Shown here one piece after another: positions 26,790 through 33,550 of a DNA stretch of 64,000 nucleotides. Origin of the DNA: Clostridiales bacterium (lineage in GTDB: Bacteria; Bacillota; Clostridia; Peptostreptococcales; Anaerovoracaceae); assembly GCA_012513435.1 (NCBI GenBank), contig JAAZCE010000040.1, forward strand, positions 96,570 through 160,569. Direction: 5' to 3'. The position numbers were made by a program, and so were the translations under genes. Below the pieces are notes generated by a model. The model saw only the letters and a list, made by a program, of their open reading frames with translations. It was not told where the DNA came from and made no database searches. Position 1 is the stretch's first letter; every line of letters starts with the position of its first letter.

Positions 26790-27901
26790 AACTCCATAAC
26801 AAAAGCGATAAACCAGATAATATCGTTATGACGGAGCACCAAATTCTCTCAAAATGTGAAGACCTACAAAAGCAACTGCCCACTTTTTTAAGGGGCTTTT
26901 TTGCTTATCTTAGGGGAAATGTGCTTCCTATGACACGTCTCGCATATTTAAGTGACATTAAGTTTTTTTGTCGCTATTTAATAGATGAGACTGAGCTTAC
27001 TCAGGCCGAGAAAACTTCTGACATAAAACTAGCCGAATTTAATAAGATAAAAGCGATAGATGTTAATATTTTTATCGACTACTGCAGGAAGTATACCGTG
27101 GAAACGGATTCTCAGATAGTTATCTATGAAAACGGCAATAAGACTTTGGCACGCAAGAAATCGTCTCTTTCTGTAATGTTCAAACAGCTTTACAGGGATG
27201 AGCTTATAGAGTATAACATAACCGATGGGTTTGACCCTATAAGGGTTCCCAAGGCAGGGGAGAGGGAGATAAAAGCCCTTCAGGATGATGAAGTCATGAT
27301 AATGCTAGATGCAGTATCGACCGGGACACACCTTACACAAAAGGAAAGGCAGTATTGGCAGAAAACGAAGAAGAGAGATAAGGCTATACTCATACTTTTT
27401 CTCACATACGGCCTCAGACTTTTTGAACTGCGGCAGCTTAATGTGTCCTCTTTCAATTTTTCAAGAGGTGAATTCAAGATATACAGAAAACGAGACAAGG
27501 AAGCCATCATGCCTCTCAATGAATCGGTTATTCAGGTGGTCAGTGACTATCTGGAAAACGAAAGGTCCGATGAAGATTCCCTTGATGATATTAATAAAGA
27601 TGCTCTCTTCCTGTCCCTTCAAAAGAGGAGAATGACCGAAAGACAGATTAGAGAGCTTGTTAAAAAATATACCTCTATAGGCTTAGCCACATCGAGAAAG
27701 GCAGGATACAGCCCTCATAAGCTAAGAGCAACTGCGGCCACAAGCCTTATCGGCCGGGGAAATTCAATTTTTGATGTTCAGGCTCTTTTGGACCATGAAC
27801 AGGTTACAACGACTCAGCTCTACGCCGGTCATAAGATGAACGTAAAACGTAATCTTGTAAAAGACATGGAATGGGAACTGGAAAGAAAAGAGAGGGAGTG
27901 A
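26768..27901 (+). CDS. XerS-like tyrosine recombinase
   Basis: A 377-aa tyrosine recombinase. N-terminal SAM-like core-binding domain (about residues 40-165) contains TQAEKTSDIKLAEFNKI, much like streptococcal XerS. The catalytic domain has Arg in YGLRLFELRQL, Lys in YRKRDKEAIMPL, HKLR (HxxR), His in LLDHEQ and nucleophile Tyr in TTTQLYAG. The insert before the first Arg (ERQYWQKTKKRDKAILILF) also recalls XerS. It is not phage-linked: it follows miaA in a housekeeping operon and shares its base composition. I infer it is the chromosome-dimer resolvase acting on the site 4.2 kb downstream. AAAGGA supports this start. Confidence 0.78.
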   Translation: MAGEKNIKLHNKSDKPDNIVMTEHQILSKCEDLQKQLPTFLRGFFAYLRGNVLPMTRLAYLSDIKFFCRYLIDETELTQAEKTSDIKLAEFNKIKAIDVNIFIDYCRKYTVETDSQIVIYENGNKTLARKKSSLSVMFKQLYRDELIEYNITDGFDPIRVPKAGEREIKALQDDEVMIMLDAVSTGTHLTQKERQYWQKTKKRDKAILILFLTYGLRLFELRQLNVSSFNFSRGEFKIYRKRDKEAIMPLNESVIQVVSDYLENERSDEDSLDDINKDALFLSLQKRRMTERQIRELVKKYTSIGLATSRKAGYSPHKLRATAATSLIGRGNSIFDVQALLDHEQVTTTQLYAGHKMNVKRNLVKDMEWELERKERE

Positions 27902-27905
27902 TTCT

Positions 27906-29414
27906 ATGAGGATAATGAAAAAATGGGCAATAATTCTTTGCGCAGTGCTTTTGGCACTAGGTACATTGCTATTTATACCGGTTTCCTTTTCCTATGGCAG
28001 TGCTACGAATGACACTTCATGGTTTGACGATGACAACAGGCTGACGTCCTACAAGATAACAACAGAATCACAGCTGATGGGTCTGGCAAGCCTTGTAAAC
28101 GAGGAACAGGTAGATAAGTGGAAGTCAACGAGGATAGAGAGCTTCGCAGGAGTTACCTTTACACTGATGAAGGATATTGAGCTGACAAGAGACTGGAAGC
28201 CTATAGGGTACGATGAGTCCGCTCATTTTTCTGGAATATTTGACGGGAACGGCCATACTATTTCCGCCATGAATATAAAGCAGGGGGTTGAAAATGCTGG
28301 CTTCTTCGGATATTTAGGGGGCGAGGTCCGTAACCTTACAGTAAAGGGCAGCATTGAGTCGCAGTCGGGAAGCTGCGGCGGCATTGCAGGCTACATTAAC
28401 TCGTCGGCTAAGGTAACAGACTGCGTTTCCTCGGTTAATGTCAAAGGCGAGGATAAAATTGGCGGAGTTGTAGGGTATAATAACGGCGGTTCCATAGAAG
28501 GCTGTACAAACAATGGTAAGGTTACGGGGCTTTACAAGGTTGGCGGAGTTGTAGGTGAAAACTGGGGAGGAGCGGTCTATCAGTCCTGCAACACAGGCAA
28601 GGTTTCTTCAACAAAGCGCGGAGTCGCTACCTATGGCACAGGCGGAGTTGCCGGCCGTTCCGTAGCTGTCACATCATCTGTAATCGAATGTTACAACACA
28701 GGCAATATTAAATCGGATACTGAGGCAACAGGCGGTGTCGTAGGATATACCAATGCTTCGGGAGCTACCATAAAAAGCTGCTATAATAAGGGCTCCATCC
28801 GTATTATGAACAAGGAAAAGGTCAATAATCAGATAAAGACCTATGCTGGCGGCATAGTAGGTGTCGTAGGTATGAAGGGAGTAGTTATAAAAAACTGCTA
28901 TAACACCGGAGTCATTGGAGATGCCTCTGTGCTGGGAGGAATAATAGGCAGGTATTTAAACGAATCGGATAATAAGGATGTATTCATTAAGAACAATTAC
29001 TTTGTGAAGAGCTTCTCTGTGGCAGGCATCGGAGACTGTCAGGAGAACGGAACGGAGGAAATAGAAAATGCGACAACAGCGTCTTCAGGCAGCTTAGGCG
29101 GCGTCACATCATCTCTTGGTGTGGCCTTTATAAACGAGATATCAGGAGCCTACAACAACGGCGGTTCCCCTGTGCTCCACTGGCAGAAGCCGGTAACGGC
29201 AGAGGAAAAGGCCTATGATACCAACATATCTATGTCGCTTCAGAAGGAGCTTGATAAGTACTTGGTAGAATCCGCCGATGAGGAAGTGTACGGCAAGAGC
29301 ATATTAAATGTATTCAACCCTGCCAACTTCCTTTCCGGAGCGTCCGCCACCTATGGTGAAATCGAAAGCCAGCTGCCTAACATAGAGATACCACACAAAA
29401 AAAATACAAAATAG
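27906..29414 (+). CDS. Secreted GLUG-repeat protein
   Basis: A 502-aa protein with an N-terminal signal/anchor segment (MKKWAIILCAVLLALGTLLFIPVSFSYG) and then repeated GLUG-type motifs: GGIAGYINSS, GGVVGYNNGGS, GGVVGENWGG, GGVAGRS, GGVVGYTN, GGIVGVVG, GGIIGRY, each spaced 35-50 residues and usually followed by CYNTG or CNNG-like stretches. Such beta-helix repeats are found in exported surface or adhesin proteins. No sorting signal is seen at the C-terminus, which ends Lys-rich. It starts 4 bases after the recombinase gene but probably has no functional link to it. Confidence 0.72.
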   Translation: MRIMKKWAIILCAVLLALGTLLFIPVSFSYGSATNDTSWFDDDNRLTSYKITTESQLMGLASLVNEEQVDKWKSTRIESFAGVTFTLMKDIELTRDWKPIGYDESAHFSGIFDGNGHTISAMNIKQGVENAGFFGYLGGEVRNLTVKGSIESQSGSCGGIAGYINSSAKVTDCVSSVNVKGEDKIGGVVGYNNGGSIEGCTNNGKVTGLYKVGGVVGENWGGAVYQSCNTGKVSSTKRGVATYGTGGVAGRSVAVTSSVIECYNTGNIKSDTEATGGVVGYTNASGATIKSCYNKGSIRIMNKEKVNNQIKTYAGGIVGVVGMKGVVIKNCYNTGVIGDASVLGGIIGRYLNESDNKDVFIKNNYFVKSFSVAGIGDCQENGTEEIENATTASSGSLGGVTSSLGVAFINEISGAYNNGGSPVLHWQKPVTAEEKAYDTNISMSLQKELDKYLVESADEEVYGKSILNVFNPANFLSGASATYGEIESQLPNIEIPHKKNTK

Positions 29415-29432
29415 AACAGGAAATTTCACACT

Positions 29433-30719
29433 ATGCAAACCAATACTTTTGAATTACTAAACAAAACCTTTAACATATCTTCACATGTGCTTGATATTAT
29501 AGACAAAGGTGAAGAAGCGGTAAAAGAATACTTTGACAAGCTAGACGATATTATGACCTATAACCAGTACAAGGTACTAGCGGCATTCCAGAAAAACGGC
29601 ATCAGAGATATGCATTTTTCCTGGAATACGGGCTATGGCTATGACGACCCTGGAAGGGACGCCATCGAAAGAGTCTATTCAGACATATTTCACACGGAAG
29701 CATCTCTCGTAAGGCCTATTATTGTCAATGGCACTCACGCATTGACCTTGACGTTCATGGGAATATTAAGGCCCGGGGATGAGCTTATTTACTGCACCGG
29801 GGCTCCTTATGACACCTTAGAAGAGGTTATCGGAATAAGAGGGGAAGGAAAGGGCTCACTGAAGGAATACGGCGTAGATTATAAGCAGGTAGAGCTTACA
29901 GAGGAAGGCCGAATAGATTTTGCGGCTCTGAAAGCAGCCATCTCACCTTCCACCAGGATGATTACCTTGCAAAGAGCAACGGGATACGGCTGGAGAAAAG
30001 CCATATCCATCGATGAAATCCAAGAATGGACAACCTTTGTAAAAGGCATAAGCCCTGAGATAATATGTATGGTCGACAACTGCTACGGTGAGTTTTTACA
30101 TACCAAGGAACCTACTGATGTAGGAACAGATATAATAGCAGGCTCCCTCATAAAAAACCCAGGTGGCGGTCTCGCCCTTACAGGCGGGTATGTTACAGGC
30201 CGTAGGGATTTGGTGGAAAAGATATCCTACCGTATGACTTCCCCCGGTATAGGCGGAGAATGCGGGTTGATGTTCGGTCAAACACGTTCTATGCTTCAGG
30301 GGCTGTTTATAGCTCCAAAGACGGTAAATGGGGCTGTTAAAGGTGCTGTTCTCTGCGCCAAGGTATTTGAAAGTCTGGGGTTTGATGTCTGTCCTAAGGC
30401 CTACGAGCTTCGCAGCGATATTATACAGGCTGTTAAATTGGGAACTCCCGAAGGTGTAATCGCCTTTTGCAAAGGAATACAGGCAGCCGCTCCCGTAGAC
30501 TCTCATGTATCTCCCGAACCCTGGCATATGCCTGGCTACGAGGACCCGGTCATTATGGCCGCAGGAGCCTTCGTTCAGGGATCTTCCATTGAGCTGTCAG
30601 CTGATGCACCTATCAGACCGCCTTACATCGTATACTTTCAGGGCGGCTTGACTTATGAACATTCTAAATTCGGAATAATAAAAGCACTGCAGGAAATGCA
30701 GGATAAAAATCTTTTATAA
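29433..30719 (+). CDS. Methionine gamma-lyase family / aluminium-resistance PLP protein
   Basis: A 428-aa fold-type I PLP enzyme of the family annotated as aluminium-resistance or methionine gamma-lyase family protein (B. subtilis YnbB type). Points visible: FSWNTGYGYDDPGRDAIERVYSDIF, RPIIVNGTHAL, MVDNCYGEF for the PLP Asp, and AGSLIKNPGGGLA with the Schiff-base lysine. Found near miaA and hfq-type genes in other Firmicutes, as here. The real substrate is unsettled. Confidence 0.82.
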   Translation: MQTNTFELLNKTFNISSHVLDIIDKGEEAVKEYFDKLDDIMTYNQYKVLAAFQKNGIRDMHFSWNTGYGYDDPGRDAIERVYSDIFHTEASLVRPIIVNGTHALTLTFMGILRPGDELIYCTGAPYDTLEEVIGIRGEGKGSLKEYGVDYKQVELTEEGRIDFAALKAAISPSTRMITLQRATGYGWRKAISIDEIQEWTTFVKGISPEIICMVDNCYGEFLHTKEPTDVGTDIIAGSLIKNPGGGLALTGGYVTGRRDLVEKISYRMTSPGIGGECGLMFGQTRSMLQGLFIAPKTVNGAVKGAVLCAKVFESLGFDVCPKAYELRSDIIQAVKLGTPEGVIAFCKGIQAAAPVDSHVSPEPWHMPGYEDPVIMAAGAFVQGSSIELSADAPIRPPYIVYFQGGLTYEHSKFGIIKALQEMQDKNLL

Positions 30720-30727
30720 GGATTACT

Positions 30728-31468
30728 ATGGCTATTACAACGGCGAGAAAAAAACAATTGAGAAAGAAGTTCAAGGTGTTTTCAGCTATCTTTAAACTCC
30801 TTGTTTTTCTGTTGATAATAGTAGGCATTCCTCTGTACATCTATTTCTTCCAACACAACCTGATAGATAGATTCTCAAGTATGGAGCAGGTAAACGCTCT
30901 GTTCAAAGAATATCGTTCACAAGGTGTTCTTTTCTATATAGGAGCTCAAATCGTCCAGATAGTCATATGCATAATCCCCGGTCAGTGGTTGCAGTTCGCG
31001 GCAGGATACGTATACGGATTCTGGCTGGGTTATTTTTTCTCTCTGGTAGGCGCTGCCCTAGGCTCAATACTTACCTATTATATAGCAAAGCTTCTTGGCC
31101 ATGATGCCATGCATCTTATATTCGGTGAGGAAAAGATAAGAAATATGCTGAAAACCATGAACAGCAAGAAAGCTGTTGTCGTCGTTTTTCTCATATTTCT
31201 CATTCCGGGAATCCCTAAGGATTTGTGCAACTACGCCGCCGGTCTGTCCCAGATGAAGCTAAAGCCTTTTCTTATTATATCCTTAATCGGAAGGACACCG
31301 GGAATGATGGGAAGTCTGCTGATAGGCCGCCAGATAAGTACGGGAGGGTATACCAGCGCAGCGGTAATAGCAGGGATAGCCGTAGTTCTATGTGTCTTAG
31401 GCGTTGTATTCAGAAAAAAACTCATGCTGCTGCTGGATAAATTCTACGCAAAATTCATGACAAATTAG
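30728..31468 (+). CDS. TVP38/TMEM64 (DedA-like) membrane protein
   Basis: A 246-aa membrane protein. N-terminal membrane segment (about 20-40), then the VTT-domain core with IPGQWLQFAAGYVYGFWLGYFFSLVGAALGS and IPGIPKDLCNYAAGLSQMK, including the Gly/Pro re-entrant motifs typical of TVP38/DedA proteins. These are thought to move or scramble lipids. Start has AAGGA 6-7 bases upstream. Last gene of the left block before the SOS gene. Confidence 0.85.
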   Translation: MAITTARKKQLRKKFKVFSAIFKLLVFLLIIVGIPLYIYFFQHNLIDRFSSMEQVNALFKEYRSQGVLFYIGAQIVQIVICIIPGQWLQFAAGYVYGFWLGYFFSLVGAALGSILTYYIAKLLGHDAMHLIFGEEKIRNMLKTMNSKKAVVVVFLIFLIPGIPKDLCNYAAGLSQMKLKPFLIISLIGRTPGMMGSLLIGRQISTGGYTSAAVIAGIAVVLCVLGVVFRKKLMLLLDKFYAKFMTN

Positions 31469-31498
31469 CTGCAAATAATGATGTTTATAAAATAATTG

Positions 31499-31570
31499 CG
31501 AACAAATGTTTATTATTTTGTTGACAAAGAACAGACATTCTGCTAAACTATCTTTAAGAACAGATGTTCA
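31499..31570 (+). promoter_or_regulatory. SOS-type promoter with three LexA-box-like sites at 29-bp steps
   Basis: Sites of the form GAAC-N4-GTTC start at 31500 (GAACAAATGTTT), 31529 (GAACAGACATTC) and 31558 (GAACAGATGTTC, perfect). Steps are exactly 29 bp. Promoter: TTGACA (31521-31526), 17-bp spacer, TAAACT (31544-31549) preceded by TG (extended -10). The middle site lies between -35 and -10. The pattern matches the Gram-positive LexA (DinR) box, CGAACRNRYGTTYG, known from Bacillus. Confidence 0.8.
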
Positions 31571-31597
31571 AAAGGGTAGGAAAGCGAGGATATGTTC

Positions 31598-31915
31598 ATG
31601 AAAAATAATGGTAATAAGAAGAAGTACAGAATCAAATCAAAGTCAAGGTTTATCATTTCTTTGATAATAATGATTGGAATACTTGTTACAGCAGTTAATA
31701 TAGCCACAGGACAAATCATATCTACCGCGCTGGCTGAACCTCAGTATACCGAAGTTACGGTTGTATCAGGCGATACATTATGGGATATTGCCAATACATA
31801 CAAGTCCAATGACATAGATACGAGAAAAGCTGTATACACTATCTGTCAGATAAACAGTATTGAACCATCGGGGCTTGAGCCGGGGATGACAATAAACGTA
31901 CCTCAGGATTTATAG
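31598..31915 (+). CDS. YneA-like LysM protein, probable SOS cell-division suppressor
   Basis: A 105-aa protein with a basic N-terminus, one membrane segment (about residues 18-38) and a C-terminal LysM domain (TVVSGDTLWDIANTYKS...LEPGMTINVP). B. subtilis YneA has this length and layout, is induced by DNA damage through LexA and halts division. SOS-type boxes at this promoter support the same role; it is not next to lexA here. The ATG at 31598 is preferred over 31592 because CGAGGA is 7 bases upstream. Position beside the probable dif site makes sense for delaying division while chromosomes are resolved, which is inference. Confidence 0.75.
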   Translation: MKNNGNKKKYRIKSKSRFIISLIIMIGILVTAVNIATGQIISTALAEPQYTEVTVVSGDTLWDIANTYKSNDIDTRKAVYTICQINSIEPSGLEPGMTINVPQDL

Positions 31916-32136
31916 AGAAGGGTCAATTTACCTCTGTGATGGGATTTAGCCCTGTGATATAAAGGTATAAGATATCCATCGACCGTATTAAAAACGCTTA
32001 AATTGAAAATTTAGGCCTCAATATTTTAACAATAAAACCCGTAGAGGACTGCAAACAGCTAATCTGCGGGTTTATCATATCAAAAGGCGTATAAGACGGT
32101 ATTCTGGGTCAAAAGACATTTAACTATTCCCAAAAT
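31916..32136. other. Gene-free stretch left of the prophage
   Basis: Together with prophage bases up to 32268 this makes 353 bases without a gene. It holds a GAGAAGGG octamer (31915-31922) at the end of the LysM gene, a terminator-like hairpin (32035-32073) and the left arm of the integration site. I see no riboswitch fold or small ORF with a ribosome site. Confidence 0.6.
32035..32073 (+). terminator. Terminator-like hairpin after the LysM gene
   Basis: AAACCCGTAGA (32035-32045) pairs with TCTGCGGGTTT (32063-32073), 11 bp with one G-U pair and a 17-base loop. The T-run is only TTTAT, but the stem is strong. Confidence 0.55.
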
Positions 32137-32156
32137 TATGATTAAAGGAATAGTTT
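32137..32156 (+). repeat. attL: left copy of the 20-bp core
   Basis: TATGATTAAAGGAATAGTTT, identical to 36889-36908. Left of it lies AACTATTCC (32122-32130), the inverse of the GGAATAGTT inside the core, so the host side plus core forms a 34-bp imperfect palindrome with 9-bp perfect arms 16 bases apart, like a tyrosine-recombinase site. Confidence 0.88.
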
Positions 32157-32192
32157 TAAGAAACATCTATAGACTACCATACATTTACCTTG

Positions 32193-32221
32193 TTGTCAAA
32201 TCGTAATTCTTATATTATAAT
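32193..32221 (+). promoter_or_regulatory. Near-consensus promoter of the + strand prophage gene
   Basis: TTGTCA (32193-32198), 17-bp spacer, TATAAT (32216-32221). It lies inside the element and is the best sigma-A-like promoter in it. Confidence 0.8.
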
Positions 32222-32268
32222 TTTATCAATAGATTAGAGTTAATTATTATCATACAGGGAGAAAAAAT

Positions 32269-32511
32269 ATGAGTTTACGATACCACCCACCTAAGGACGA
32301 ATACCAATACAAACAGCTTAAAAAGAATTTTATAAAAGAATCAAATAAAAAAGCTAGACCTCCTATTATAGAAAATGATAATGAAGATATTGATTTTAAA
32401 ATGGAATACTACAAACTAAAAAAACAAAACAAAAAATTAAGTATTTACTTTTATGTGGTTTCATTTTTAGGGATATTTTCAATGTGTGCATACATAAGCA
32501 CCATAATATAA
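32269..32511 (+). CDS. Small tail-anchored prophage protein, function unknown
   Basis: An 80-aa protein, highly charged over residues 1-55 (many Lys, Glu, Asp) with one C-terminal membrane segment (IYFYVVSFLGIFSMCAYIS), so it would sit on the cytoplasmic face. I do not recognise a family. It is the only prophage gene on the + strand, has a near-consensus promoter and ribosome site GGGAGA, and converges on zot with a shared two-way terminator. Expression independent of the lytic block suggests a lysogeny function such as superinfection exclusion or another accessory role; this is inference from position only. Confidence 0.72.
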   Translation: MSLRYHPPKDEYQYKQLKKNFIKESNKKARPPIIENDNEDIDFKMEYYKLKKQNKKLSIYFYVVSFLGIFSMCAYISTII

Positions 32512-32530
32512 CTATATTGCTATTATACAC

Positions 32531-32579
32531 AAAAAACTGGTGAAATTTACATTCAGATGAAAATGATCACCAGTTTTTT
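32531..32579. terminator. Bidirectional terminator between the + gene and zot
   Basis: AAAAAACTGGTGA (32531-32543) pairs perfectly with TCACCAGTTTTTT (32567-32579) around a 23-base loop; A-run on one side and T-run on the other serve both strands. Confidence 0.88.
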
Positions 32580-32592
32580 TATGATTAATTTG

Positions 32593-33201
32593 CTAATCAC
32601 CATTAAATTTATTATAAGTATCATAAAGCTCATAATACTTCTTATTAGCTTTAAAAAATTCACTTCCTACCTTCTCTTTGAGTGGGTACCATACCTTAAC
32701 AGCAACAAATAATTTACCACCTGATAAGAGTGACATTATCTTGCCAAAAGTACCAAAGTTCGACACCTTTCTATGAACAACCTCATATTCAATAAGGCTT
32801 CTTATCTGCCTATCAACCATTCTATCGAACTGTGCAACAAGGTATATATCATATCCATATTTTCTGTGCTGTGTGAAAAAAGATAACCATTCTTTACGTC
32901 CTTTGACATTCCATTCCCTCGCATTAAACAAAAGTTGACATTCATCTATATAAAGACGTAATGCACCCTCCTTAAACTTATGATTTTTAAAATATATTTT
33001 ACTTGCACCTATTAAAAATTCAGGTGTCAATTTTTCGTTTTCAAGAGTATAAACTGCACCCTTTTTATGACCTTGACAACTATTAGAATCAAAATCAAAA
33101 TTACAAATAGCAATATGACCACTTCTCACCCACCAATATAAATCTCTCGCTTGATGTAAACTTTTTCCACTCCCAGGAGTGCCTGAATATAAATAAATCA
33201 T
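32593..33201 (-). CDS. zot: Zot/pI-like phage assembly ATPase
   Basis: A 202-aa P-loop ATPase of the zonular occludens toxin/gene I family, which drives filamentous phage assembly and export at the membrane. Walker A GTPGSGKS is at about residues 7-14, right after MIYLYS; Walker B is LRLYIDECQ; FFTQHRKYGYDIYLVAQFDRMVDRQIRSL is the family's sensor region. No clear membrane helix follows the ATPase domain, so membrane contact must come from the neighbouring small proteins or a short C-terminal segment. The start at 33201 has AAGGTGAT just upstream; a longer reading from 33273 would cross a hairpin and lacks a ribosome site. Last gene of the - strand block. Confidence 0.88.
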   Translation of the reverse strand: MIYLYSGTPGSGKSLHQARDLYWWVRSGHIAICNFDFDSNSCQGHKKGAVYTLENEKLTPEFLIGASKIYFKNHKFKEGALRLYIDECQLLFNAREWNVKGRKEWLSFFTQHRKYGYDIYLVAQFDRMVDRQIRSLIEYEVVHRKVSNFGTFGKIMSLLSGGKLFVAVKVWYPLKEKVGSEFFKANKKYYELYDTYNKFNGD

Positions 33202-33229
33202 TATTATCACCTTAAAAACATTTGCATAT

Positions 33230-33278
33230 ATCGGCTTCATCGCCGATTGGTAAGAAGTAACTTGCTTATGCAAGTTAC
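33230..33278 (-). repeat. Tandem perfect hairpins upstream of zot
   Basis: Two adjacent perfect stem-loops: ATCGGC/GCCGAT with a 6-base loop (33230-33247) and GTAACTTGC/GCAAGTTAC with a TTAT loop (33257-33278). They fill the only notable non-coding gap (98 bases) inside the structural block. Neither has a T-run on the - strand that would make it a terminator. Candidates: packaging signal, single-strand origin, or RNA processing site. Confidence 0.6.
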
Positions 33279-33299
33279 AATCATTGTATTACTTATACA

Positions 33300-33539
33300 T
33301 CAGGTTATGATGTCAAACTGTCGCAAAATCCATTGTATGCCATAAAATACGCCTATAGCAGTGCCCCAAGCGACTAGTAAGGTCAAACACCTACCAACAG
33401 GAAAAAACCAGTTAACATAGCCTAAATATGGGGTCTGCTCCATGCTAGATATAAAATCTTGAAATGGAGATATAGGTAGTATACCAAATAAAACAATAGC
33501 AATAGCACACGTTATACCTACTTTAAAAGCTGTATCCAT
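33300..33539 (-). CDS. Inovirus small membrane protein (pVI-like)
   Basis: A 79-aa protein with two hydrophobic segments (about residues 5-22 and 48-70) separated by a short loop containing TPYLGYVNWFFPVGR. Position between the pIII-like and Zot genes, and the two-helix size, match the minor coat protein pVI slot of filamentous phages. The YLGYVNWF motif is one I associate with small proteins of Gram-positive inovirus-like elements, from memory. An AGGAGG-type site lies upstream of the ATG. Confidence 0.75.
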   Translation of the reverse strand: MDTAFKVGITCAIAIVLFGILPISPFQDFISSMEQTPYLGYVNWFFPVGRCLTLLVAWGTAIGVFYGIQWILRQFDIIT

Positions 33540-33550
33540 AAAAGCACCTC

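Noticed and set aside
28300-29000. DNA-level repeat array in the GLUG gene
   Set aside because: The repeats are at the protein level (GLUG motifs) and the DNA is diverged; no CRISPR or tandem DNA repeat is present.
31916-32034. Possible riboswitch downstream of the LysM gene
   Set aside because: No conserved riboswitch core is recognisable, and the following hairpin is adequately explained as a terminator.
33202-33273. Longer Zot starting at 33273
   Set aside because: No ribosome site, and the added codons run through a perfect hairpin; the start at 33201 has AAGGTGAT and puts the P-loop at the usual position.
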